From the NCBI GenBank assembly GCA_945878385.1, contig CAMCTE010000130.1, forward strand, positions 1 to 7,660: a stretch of DNA of 7,660 bases, in the 5' to 3' direction. Below are positions 1 to 5,900 of this stretch, in pieces. Below the pieces are notes generated by a model that saw only the letters and a program-made list of their open reading frames with translations, did not search any database and was not told the DNA's origin. The position numbers and the translations under genes are program-made. Origin of the DNA: Azohydromonas lata NBRC 102462. Its GTDB lineage: Bacteria; Pseudomonadota; Gammaproteobacteria; Burkholderiales; Burkholderiaceae_C. The stretch's first letter is position 1; every line of letters begins with the position of its first letter.

Positions 1-219
1 GAGGCGCTCAGTCGCAGCCTGTCTGACCAGGCCCAGGGCATCATCGCCGTCAACACCACGGTCGGCGAACTCGACCGCAACACCCAGCACAACGCCGCGC
101 TGGTGGAACAAACGGCCGCCACCGCTGAGTCTCTGGCCTATCAGGCCCGCATGTTGGAGCAGGCCATGCGCGGGCTGCATGGAGTGGCCACGGCAAGCCC
201 TCAAGGCGGCTCGGGCTGA
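1..219 (+). CDS. Methyl-accepting chemotaxis protein, C-terminal fragment
   Basis: This is the last 72 codons of a gene that begins upstream of the window, ending at TGA 217-219. The translation is a helical, Ala/Gln/Glu-rich heptad-like stretch. It contains VNTTVGELDRNTQ and then NAALVEQTAATAESL, typical of the distal methylation helix of the MCP cytoplasmic signalling domain, whose Gln/Glu pairs are adaptation sites for CheR and CheB. The core hairpin tip that binds CheA and CheW, the HAMP domain, the membrane segments and the ligand domain lie outside the window, so the stimulus cannot be inferred. The tail after the helix is short and Gly/Ser-rich (ending QGGSG) and lacks an NWETF-type CheR-docking pentapeptide. 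The stop codon directly abuts the putative mnmA start, with no terminator between them. The family call is confident; which receptor it is remains unknown. Confidence 0.88.
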   Translation, partial: EALSRSLSDQAQGIIAVNTTVGELDRNTQHNAALVEQTAATAESLAYQARMLEQAMRGLHGVATASPQGGSG

Positions 220-1431
220 ATGAACGAAAATGGGGGTATGCCGCACCGGGATCCCTCCAGCCAGCCGAGCAAGCCCCACCGCGTGGTCGTCGGCTTGAGC
301 GGCGGGGTGGATTCGGCCGTCTCCGCCTGGCTGCTCAAACAGCAGGGCCACGAAGTCGTGGGCCTGTTCATGAAGAACTGGGAAGACGACGATGACAGCG
401 AGTTCTGCTCCTCGAGGCAGGATTGGCTGGACGCCGCTTCAGTGGCCGATGTCATCGGCATCGACATCGAGCATGTGAACTTCGCGGCCGACTACAAGGA
501 CCGCGTCTTCGCCGAGTTCCTGCGCGAATACCAGGCCGGCCGCACACCCAACCCCGATGTGCTGTGCAATGCCGAAATCAAGTTCAAGGCCTTCCTTGAC
601 CATGCCATGCGCCTGGGGGCCGAGAAGATCGCCACCGGCCACTATGCGCGGGTGCGCACCATTGCTGATGAGCAAAGGGGTATGCAGCACCAACTGCTCA
701 AGGGCCTGGACCCACTCAAGGATCAGAGCTACTTCCTGCACCGCCTGAACCAGGCGCAGCTTTCCCGCACCCTGTTCCCGGTGGGCGAACTGCCCAAGAC
801 CGAAGTGCGCCGCATCGCCGCCGACATCGGCCTGCCCAATGCGAAGAAGAAGGATTCCACCGGCATCTGCTTCATCGGTGAGCGCCCTTTTCGCGAATTC
901 CTCAACCGCTATCTGAAGTCCGAACCAGGGCCCATCCTCGATGAACGCGGCCGCAAGCTCGGGCAGCACATGGGCCTGAGCTTCTACACCCTGGGCCAGC
1001 GCCAGGGTCTTCACATCGGCGGGGTCAAGGAAAAGGGCGCCCCGCGCGGTGGTGGCGAACACGCCCCCTGGTTCGTGGCCGAGAAGGACCTGACCCGCAA
1101 CGCCCTCATCGTGGTGCAGGGCCACGACCACCCGGCCCTGCTGTACGGAGAACTCACGGCGCAAGACCTGAGCTGGGTGGCCGGTTATCCGCCTGCCGAA
1201 GGCCCGTTGGCGGCCAAGACCCGCTACCGCCAGACCGACGCGGCCTGCGAATTGCGCGTGGACGGCAGCATCTCGACCATACGACTGCGATTCGCCGACC
1301 CACAGTGGGCCGTCACCCCTGGGCAATCCGCTGTGCTCTACGACGGCGATGTGTGCCTGGGTGGCGGCGTGATCGAGTGCGCAAGCCGCGTGCATCCGCC
1401 ACAAGAAGCCGGTCAAGCCGCCACCGTCTGA
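220..1431 (+). CDS. mnmA: tRNA-specific 2-thiouridylase MnmA
   Basis: MnmA adenylates and then thiolates C2 of uridine 34 in tRNA-Lys, -Glu and -Gln, using sulfur relayed from IscS via the Tus proteins; it is cytoplasmic. The 403-residue product has the PP-loop ATP-binding motif SGGVDS at residues 27-32, then LFMKNWEDDD. NPDVLCNAEIKFKAF carries Cys116, and DSTGICFIGERPFREFL carries Cys217. These match the two catalytic cysteines of E. coli MnmA (Cys102 and Cys199). TLGQRQGLHIGG, KTRYRQTD and TPGQSAVLYDGDVCLGGG mark the central and C-terminal beta domains. E. coli MnmA is 368 residues; the excess is at both ends. The start is uncertain. ATG 220 directly follows the upstream TGA with only a distant AAGG (203-206). 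ATG 238 would give 397 residues and fits the family N-terminus better, but its G-run lies only one base upstream. All catalytic motifs are intact, so it should be functional. Confidence 0.97.
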   Translation: MNENGGMPHRDPSSQPSKPHRVVVGLSGGVDSAVSAWLLKQQGHEVVGLFMKNWEDDDDSEFCSSRQDWLDAASVADVIGIDIEHVNFAADYKDRVFAEFLREYQAGRTPNPDVLCNAEIKFKAFLDHAMRLGAEKIATGHYARVRTIADEQRGMQHQLLKGLDPLKDQSYFLHRLNQAQLSRTLFPVGELPKTEVRRIAADIGLPNAKKKDSTGICFIGERPFREFLNRYLKSEPGPILDERGRKLGQHMGLSFYTLGQRQGLHIGGVKEKGAPRGGGEHAPWFVAEKDLTRNALIVVQGHDHPALLYGELTAQDLSWVAGYPPAEGPLAAKTRYRQTDAACELRVDGSISTIRLRFADPQWAVTPGQSAVLYDGDVCLGGGVIECASRVHPPQEAGQAATV

Positions 1432-1435
1432 CGCC

Positions 1436-1441
1436 CATAAT
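1436..1441 (+). promoter_or_regulatory. Weak candidate -10 element upstream of anbu
   Basis: CATAAT matches five of six bases of the sigma-70 -10 consensus and is the most AT-rich spot in the 47-base mnmA-anbu gap. No good -35 box lies 16-18 bases upstream, within the end of mnmA. It may be a weak or extended promoter for the anbu cluster, or chance. A short stem-loop (1444-1449 pairing with 1453-1458, loop CAC) follows at once and ends 11 bases before the anbu ribosome binding site. Confidence 0.2.
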
Positions 1442-1478
1442 CGGTGCATCACATGCGCGCACCGCAGACGGAGACCCC

Positions 1479-2303
1479 ATGACCTACTGTGTCGGAATCC
1501 GGCTCAATGCCGGCCTCGTGTTCCTGTCCGACTCCCGCACCAACGCCGGGGTAGACCAGATCAGCACCTGTCGCAAGATGATGATCTACGAGAAGGCCGG
1601 CGACCGCTTCATGGTGCTGCTGTCAGCCGGCAACCTGTCCATCAGCCAGTCGGTGCGGGAAATTCTGCAGGTGGAAAAGCTCGAGCGCCACGATGCCGAC
1701 CCCCTGACCATCTGGAATGCCGGCAGCATGTTCGACGCCGCCCGCGTTTTGGGCAGCGCCGTGCGCCGCGTGTACCAACAGGACGGCCCGGCACTCAAGG
1801 CCGCCGGCCTGGACTTCAACGCCTCGTTCATCTTCGGTGGCCAGATCAAGGGCGAAGCCATGCGCCTGTTCCAGGTGTATTCGCCCGGCAACTTCATTGA
1901 GGCCACCCGAGAGGCCTGCTTCTTCCAGATCGGCGAAAGCAAGTACGGCAAGCCCATCCTGGACCGCGTGCTCACCCCCACCACGCCGCTGGACGAAGCC
2001 ACCAAGTGCGCGCTCATCTCCATGGACTCCACCCTCAAGTCCAATTTGTCGGTGGGTCTGCCTTTGGATCTCGTGGTCTACCGCGAAGGCAGCTTCGCCA
2101 GCGACCAGCATGTCTGCATCGACGACCAGAATCCCTACTTCAACATGATCCGCAGCAACTGGGGCCAGCGCCTGCGCGAAGTGTTCGAGGGCATCGAGGA
2201 CCCGCAATGGAACGGTGGCGCCACGGCGGCCCCCTTGCGCGCAGCGTCCGAACGCTACGAGCCCCTGCGCAAGGTCAGCCACTCTGGTCAGCTGATCGTC
2301 TGA
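1479..2303 (+). CDS. anbu: Anbu, proteasome/HslV-like N-terminal nucleophile hydrolase
   Basis: Anbu (ancestral beta subunit) is a bacterial relative of HslV and 20S proteasome beta subunits; characterised members form open-ring or helical oligomers in the cytoplasm. ATG 1479 is chosen because GGAG (1470-1473) lies five bases upstream and the protein then begins Met-Thr-Tyr-Cys-Val-Gly. Removal of Met would expose the catalytic Thr1. Counting from Thr1, the active-site partners are visible as Asp17 (in LSDSRTNAG) and Lys32 (in STCRKM). The LLSAGNLS loop and the motif SMDSTLKSNLSVGLPLDL (from about residue 180, with a Ser-x-Asp-Ser signature) follow. The product is 274 residues including Met, somewhat longer than the roughly 240-250 I recall for the family. 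The last 30 residues after DPQW are a polar extension. It lies 47 bases after mnmA and 110 bases before the transglutaminase/DUF2126 gene, its usual partner. The reading frame stays open upstream to 1305, but that part is a shadow of mnmA. The native substrate is unknown. Confidence 0.94.
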   Translation: MTYCVGIRLNAGLVFLSDSRTNAGVDQISTCRKMMIYEKAGDRFMVLLSAGNLSISQSVREILQVEKLERHDADPLTIWNAGSMFDAARVLGSAVRRVYQQDGPALKAAGLDFNASFIFGGQIKGEAMRLFQVYSPGNFIEATREACFFQIGESKYGKPILDRVLTPTTPLDEATKCALISMDSTLKSNLSVGLPLDLVVYREGSFASDQHVCIDDQNPYFNMIRSNWGQRLREVFEGIEDPQWNGGATAAPLRAASERYEPLRKVSHSGQLIV

Positions 2304-2304
2304 C

Positions 2305-2325
2305 GCGCGGCCCGGTGCGCCGCGC
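2305..2325 (+). other. GC-rich stem-loop just after the anbu stop codon
   Basis: GCGCGGC at 2305-2311 pairs perfectly with GCCGCGC at 2319-2325 across a 7-base loop, starting one base after the anbu TGA (2301-2303). No T-tract follows, so it is not a canonical intrinsic terminator. It could stabilise the 3' end of the anbu message or attenuate read-through into the next gene. In such GC-rich DNA a 7-bp stem can also occur by chance. Confidence 0.4.
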
Positions 2326-2376
2326 AGATCACTTCCCGATGCGTCACCTTGGTGCGCCCGCCCCGGCGCGTTTCTT

Positions 2377-2393
2377 GCACGGCCCTACCGTGC
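2377..2393 (+). other. Stem-loop upstream of the transglutaminase/DUF2126 ribosome binding site
   Basis: GCACGG at 2377-2382 pairs perfectly with CCGTGC at 2388-2393, with a 5-base loop (CCCTA). It ends nine bases before the GGAG that serves the TTG start, and no T-run follows. It could influence translation initiation or message processing of the downstream gene; no known RNA motif is recognised. A weaker CACC-TT-GGTG repeat (2345-2354) lies just upstream. No convincing promoter was found in the 2304-2413 gap. Confidence 0.35.
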
Positions 2394-2402
2394 TCGCCTG
2401 CC

Positions 2403-2406
2403 GGAG
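2403..2406 (+). promoter_or_regulatory. Ribosome binding site supporting the TTG start at 2414
   Basis: GGAG sits seven bases before TTG 2414, a good Shine-Dalgarno spacing. Translation from this TTG gives an N-terminus starting (M)SIHVALTHTTHYRYD, which matches how the bacterial transglutaminase N-terminal domain normally begins. No ATG or GTG in this frame lies close by, so this site fixes the start codon. Confidence 0.7.
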
Positions 2407-2413
2407 TTGACCC

Positions 2414-5400
2414 TTGTCCATCCATGTCGCCCTGACCCACACCACCCACTACCGATACGACCGGTTGGTGAGCCTGTCGCCGCAGGTGGTGCGGCTGCGC
2501 CCGGCCCCGCACAGCCGCACGCGCATCCTCAGCTATTCCCTGCGGGTGGAGCCCGCGCTGCATTTCATCAACTGGCAGCAAGACCCCTTCGCCAACCACC
2601 TGGCCCGTCTGGTCTTCCCGGAAAAGACCCGCGAGTTCAAGGTCACCGTGGACCTGGTGGCCGAGATGGCGGTTCACAACCCCTTCGATTTCTTCCTGGA
2701 GCCCGGCGCCGAGCAGCTGCCCCTGGCCTATGAAGCTGCCCTGCAGCACGACCTTCTGCCCTACCTGGCCCATGCGCCGCTGTCCGCGCTGGGCCCGCAC
2801 TTTGAATCTCTGCTGACCAGCGAGGCCTCGCTGCTGAAGTCTCCCGAGAAGCCGCGCACCATTGATTTTCTGGTGCGTCTGAACCAGCGCCTGCAATCGG
2901 ATATCCGCTACCTGATCCGGCTGGAGCCTGGGGTGCAGACGCCGGAAGAAACCCTCTCCAAAGCCAGCGGCTCCTGCCGCGACAGCGCCTGGTTGATGGT
3001 GCAGTTGCTGCGTCACCTGGGCTTGGCCGCGCGCTTTGTATCGGGCTACCTGATCCAGCTCAAGCCCGATGTGAAGGCGCTGGACGGCCCCAGTGGCGCC
3101 GAAGCCGACTTCACCGACCTGCATGCCTGGTGCGAGGTGTACCTGCCCGGCGCCGGCTGGATAGGCCTGGACCCCACCTCGGGCCTGCTGGCCGGCGAAG
3201 GCCACATCCCCGTAGCCTGCACGCCCGAGCCCTCATCGGCCGCGCCCATCACCGGTGCGGTGGACGAAAGCGAGGTCGAGTTTTCGCACCACATGGTGGT
3301 GTCGCGCATCCACGAAAGCCCGCGCGTCACGGCCCCCTACACCGACGACCAGTGGCAGGCGGTGCTGGCCCTGGGCCAGCAGGTCGACCAGCAGCTCCAG
3401 GCCGGCGATGTACGCCTGACGATGGGCGGAGAGCCCACCTTTGTGGCCGTGGCCGACCGCGACGCCCCCGAGTGGAACACCGACGCCCTGGGCCCCACCA
3501 AGCGCGGCCTGGCCAGTGAACTCACCCACCGCCTGATGCAGCGCTACGGCCAAGGCGGCTTCCTGCACTACGGCCAGGGCAAGTGGTACCCCGGTGAACA
3601 GTTGCCCCGCTGGGCCTTGTCGGTGTGCTGGCGCGCGGATGGTCTTCCCTGCTGGCACGACCCCTCGCTGTTTGCCGACGAACGCGAGCCCCACCGCTAC
3701 ACCGACACCCACGCCCAGGCCTTCATCCGCGGCCTCACCCAGCGCCTGGGCTTGTCCGACCGCCATGTGCAGCCAGGCTACGAAGACACCTGGTACTACC
3801 TGTGGCGGGAGCGCCGTCTGCCGGTCAATGTCGACCCCTTTGATTCACGCCTGGACGACGAGCTTGAACGCGCCCGCCTGCGCCGCGTGTTCGAGCAGGG
3901 CCTGAGCCAGGTGGTCGGCTATCTTTTGCCCCTGGCCCGCGCCGAAGGCCCTGCACTGCAGGGCTCGCCGTGGGTCACCGGCCCCTGGTTCCTGCGCGAC
4001 GAGCGCTTGTATTTGATGCCCGGCGATTCGCCCATGGGCTACCGCCTGCCGCTGGATTCCCTGCCCTGGGCGCGCGCGGGCGAGCGCGGTGAGTTGGTCG
4101 ATCAAGACCCCTTCGCCCCTCGCGCGCCCCTTCCTGCGCCGGCCACCTGGCGCCACCAAACGCCTTGGCCTGCGGGCGCTGCGGGTGCCGCGGTTGCTGC
4201 GGGTGAAAGCCGTGCAGCGCTGCACCCCGACAGTGCCACACCGCTTCCTCCCTCGCGCCACCAATCCGCTTCGGGCACCGTGCGCACGGCGCTGTGTGTG
4301 GAGGTGCGCGACCCCCAGCGCGCCAACGGCCCCAAGGCCGAGGCCCAGCATGGTGGGCGCAGTGGTGTGCTGTACGTATTCATGCCGCCCGTGGCCACGC
4401 TGGAAGCCTACCTCGAACTGTTGGCTGCAGTCGAAGACACCGCGCGAGAGCAGGGCGTCAAGCTTGTCCTTGAGGGCTACCCGCCGCCGCGTGACCCGCG
4501 GCTGAAGCAGCTGCAGGTCACCCCCGACCCCGGCGTGATCGAGGTCAACATCCACCCCGCCCACAACTGGCCCGAACTCGTGGACCACACCGAGTTCCTC
4601 TACGAAGCGGCCCACCACACGCGCCTTTCCACCGAGAAGTTCATGCTCGATGGGCGCCACACCGGCACCGGAGGCGGCAACCACTTCGTGCTCGGTGGCG
4701 CCACCCCGGCCGACAGCCCTTTCCTGCGCCGGCCCGACCTGCTGGCCAGCCTGCTCACCTACTGGCACAACCATCCCAGCCTGTCCTATCTGTTCAGCGG
4801 CAGCTTCATCGGCCCCACCAGCCAGGCCCCGCGCATCGACGAAGCCCGACACGACCAGGTCTACGAAATCGAAATCGCCCTGGCTGAACTCGAGCGCCAA
4901 CTGCAGCAGCAGGGCCCTGGCGGCGGGGGTGCGCCTGGGGCCGGTGCGGTGCCGCCCTGGCTCATCGACCGCAGCCTGCGCAATCTGTTGATCGACGCCA
5001 CCGGCAACACCCACCGCAGCGAGTTCTGCATCGACAAGCTCTACTCGCCGGATGGCCCTACCGGGCGCCTGGGCCTGCTCGAACTGCGTGCCTTCGAAAT
5101 GCCGCCCCATGCGCGCATGAGTCTGGTGCAGCAGTTGTTGCTGCGCGCCCTGGTCGCCTGGTTCTGGCAAGCGCCCTACCGCGGTCGTGGCGCCACGCGC
5201 CTCACCCGCTGGGGTACCACGCTGCACGACCGCTTTCTGTTGCCCAGCTTCGTCCAGCAGGATTTCGCGGATGTGCTGTCCGATTTGGCCCAGGCCGGCT
5301 GCGTCTTCGACCCACAGTGGTTCGCCCCTCACCACGAATTTCGTTTTCCGCTCATCGGCGAAGTGGCTGCGGCCGGCGTGCGCTTGAGCCTGCGCAGCGC

Positions 5401-5881
5401 GCTCGAGCCTTGGCATGTCATGGGCGAAGAGGGTGCGCCGGGCGGCACCGTCCGCTATGTCGATTCATCGCTCGAACGGCTGGAGGTGAAGGCCAGCGGC
5501 TTCAACGGCAACCGCCATGCCGTCACCGTCAACGGCCGCCCGCTGCCCCTGCATCCCACGGGGCGCCAGGGCGAATTCGTGGCCGGCGTGCGCTACCGCG
5601 CCTGGCAACCGCCCTCGGCCCTGCACCCCACCATCGGCGTGCATGCGCCCCTGACCTTCGACATCGTGGACACCTGGGCCTTCCGCTCCGTGGGGGGCTG
5701 TCGCTACCATGTGGCGCACCCGGGTGGCCGCAACTACGACATCTTCCCCGTGAACGCCTATGAGGCCGAGGCCCGCCGCCTGGCCCGCTTCTTCGATACC
5801 GGCCACACGCCCGGCCCGGTGGTGGCGAATGTCAGTCCTGTGGGCCTTGAACACCCGCTGACGCTGGACCTGCGCCGTTGA
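2414..5881 (+). CDS. Transglutaminase-like/DUF2126 (putative amidoligase) fusion protein
   Basis: A 1155-residue, apparently cytoplasmic protein with no signal peptide or membrane segment. Residues 1 to about 160 are the bacterial transglutaminase N-terminal beta domain (THYRYDRLVSLSPQVVRLRP). Residues 161-260 are a transglutaminase core with an intact triad: Cys188 in GSCRDSAW, His237 in LHAWCEVY and Asp253 in GLDPTSG. From about residue 337 (MGGEPTFV) to the end is DUF2126, with EVNIHPAHNW (710-719), TGTGGGNHFVLGG (750-762), HRSEFCIDK (867-875) and ELRAFEMPP (890-898). These Glu, His, Asn and Arg clusters fit the proposed glutamine-synthetase-like carboxylate-amine ligase fold; that assignment is inferential and no activity is known to me. 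A Pro/Ala-rich variable linker occupies about 565-621. In other genomes the two domains may be encoded separately. It starts at TTG and lies 110 bases after anbu and 19 bases before the ATP-grasp gene. The papain-fold domain could act as a peptidase, amidase or transferase rather than a true transglutaminase. Confidence 0.93.
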   Translation: MSIHVALTHTTHYRYDRLVSLSPQVVRLRPAPHSRTRILSYSLRVEPALHFINWQQDPFANHLARLVFPEKTREFKVTVDLVAEMAVHNPFDFFLEPGAEQLPLAYEAALQHDLLPYLAHAPLSALGPHFESLLTSEASLLKSPEKPRTIDFLVRLNQRLQSDIRYLIRLEPGVQTPEETLSKASGSCRDSAWLMVQLLRHLGLAARFVSGYLIQLKPDVKALDGPSGAEADFTDLHAWCEVYLPGAGWIGLDPTSGLLAGEGHIPVACTPEPSSAAPITGAVDESEVEFSHHMVVSRIHESPRVTAPYTDDQWQAVLALGQQVDQQLQAGDVRLTMGGEPTFVAVADRDAPEWNTDALGPTKRGLASELTHRLMQRYGQGGFLHYGQGKWYPGEQLPRWALSVCWRADGLPCWHDPSLFADEREPHRYTDTHAQAFIRGLTQRLGLSDRHVQPGYEDTWYYLWRERRLPVNVDPFDSRLDDELERARLRRVFEQGLSQVVGYLLPLARAEGPALQGSPWVTGPWFLRDERLYLMPGDSPMGYRLPLDSLPWARAGERGELVDQDPFAPRAPLPAPATWRHQTPWPAGAAGAAVAAGESRAALHPDSATPLPPSRHQSASGTVRTALCVEVRDPQRANGPKAEAQHGGRSGVLYVFMPPVATLEAYLELLAAVEDTAREQGVKLVLEGYPPPRDPRLKQLQVTPDPGVIEVNIHPAHNWPELVDHTEFLYEAAHHTRLSTEKFMLDGRHTGTGGGNHFVLGGATPADSPFLRRPDLLASLLTYWHNHPSLSYLFSGSFIGPTSQAPRIDEARHDQVYEIEIALAELERQLQQQGPGGGGAPGAGAVPPWLIDRSLRNLLIDATGNTHRSEFCIDKLYSPDGPTGRLGLLELRAFEMPPHARMSLVQQLLLRALVAWFWQAPYRGRGATRLTRWGTTLHDRFLLPSFVQQDFADVLSDLAQAGCVFDPQWFAPHHEFRFPLIGEVAAAGVRLSLRSALEPWHVMGEEGAPGGTVRYVDSSLERLEVKASGFNGNRHAVTVNGRPLPLHPTGRQGEFVAGVRYRAWQPPSALHPTIGVHAPLTFDIVDTWAFRSVGGCRYHVAHPGGRNYDIFPVNAYEAEARRLARFFDTGHTPGPVVANVSPVGLEHPLTLDLRR

Positions 5882-5900
5882 TTGCGGCGATCATCGGAGC

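Noticed and set aside
439..1452. 337-codon open frame on the - strand
   Set aside because: It is a shadow of mnmA; the + strand protein has every MnmA catalytic motif, while the antisense product resembles nothing recognisable.
1305..1478. Upstream extension of the anbu frame into mnmA
   Set aside because: The extra 58 residues are Arg-rich noise read from mnmA in another frame. Starting at 1305 would bury the catalytic Thr, which must be N-terminal.
2305..2325. Intrinsic terminator after anbu
   Set aside because: The stem is perfect, but no U-tract follows and the downstream gene is the usual functional partner. It is recorded as a stem-loop only.
2375..2403. Promoter in the anbu-transglutaminase gap (TTGCAC as -35)
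   Set aside because: No -10-like hexamer occurs at suitable spacing; the region is GC-rich and the TTGCAC overlaps the 2377-2393 hairpin arm.
2288..3205. 305-codon open frame on the - strand crossing the anbu-transglutaminase gap
   Set aside because: Most of it is antisense to the transglutaminase domain and its composition is biased Gly/Gln/Ala/Arg. It only appears to fill the gap.
3845..5416. 523-codon open frame on the - strand
   Set aside because: It lies wholly inside the well-supported DUF2126 coding region. Long antisense frames are expected in GC-rich DNA with strong third-position G/C bias, and its translation is low-complexity Ala/Gly/Gln/Arg with no family motif.
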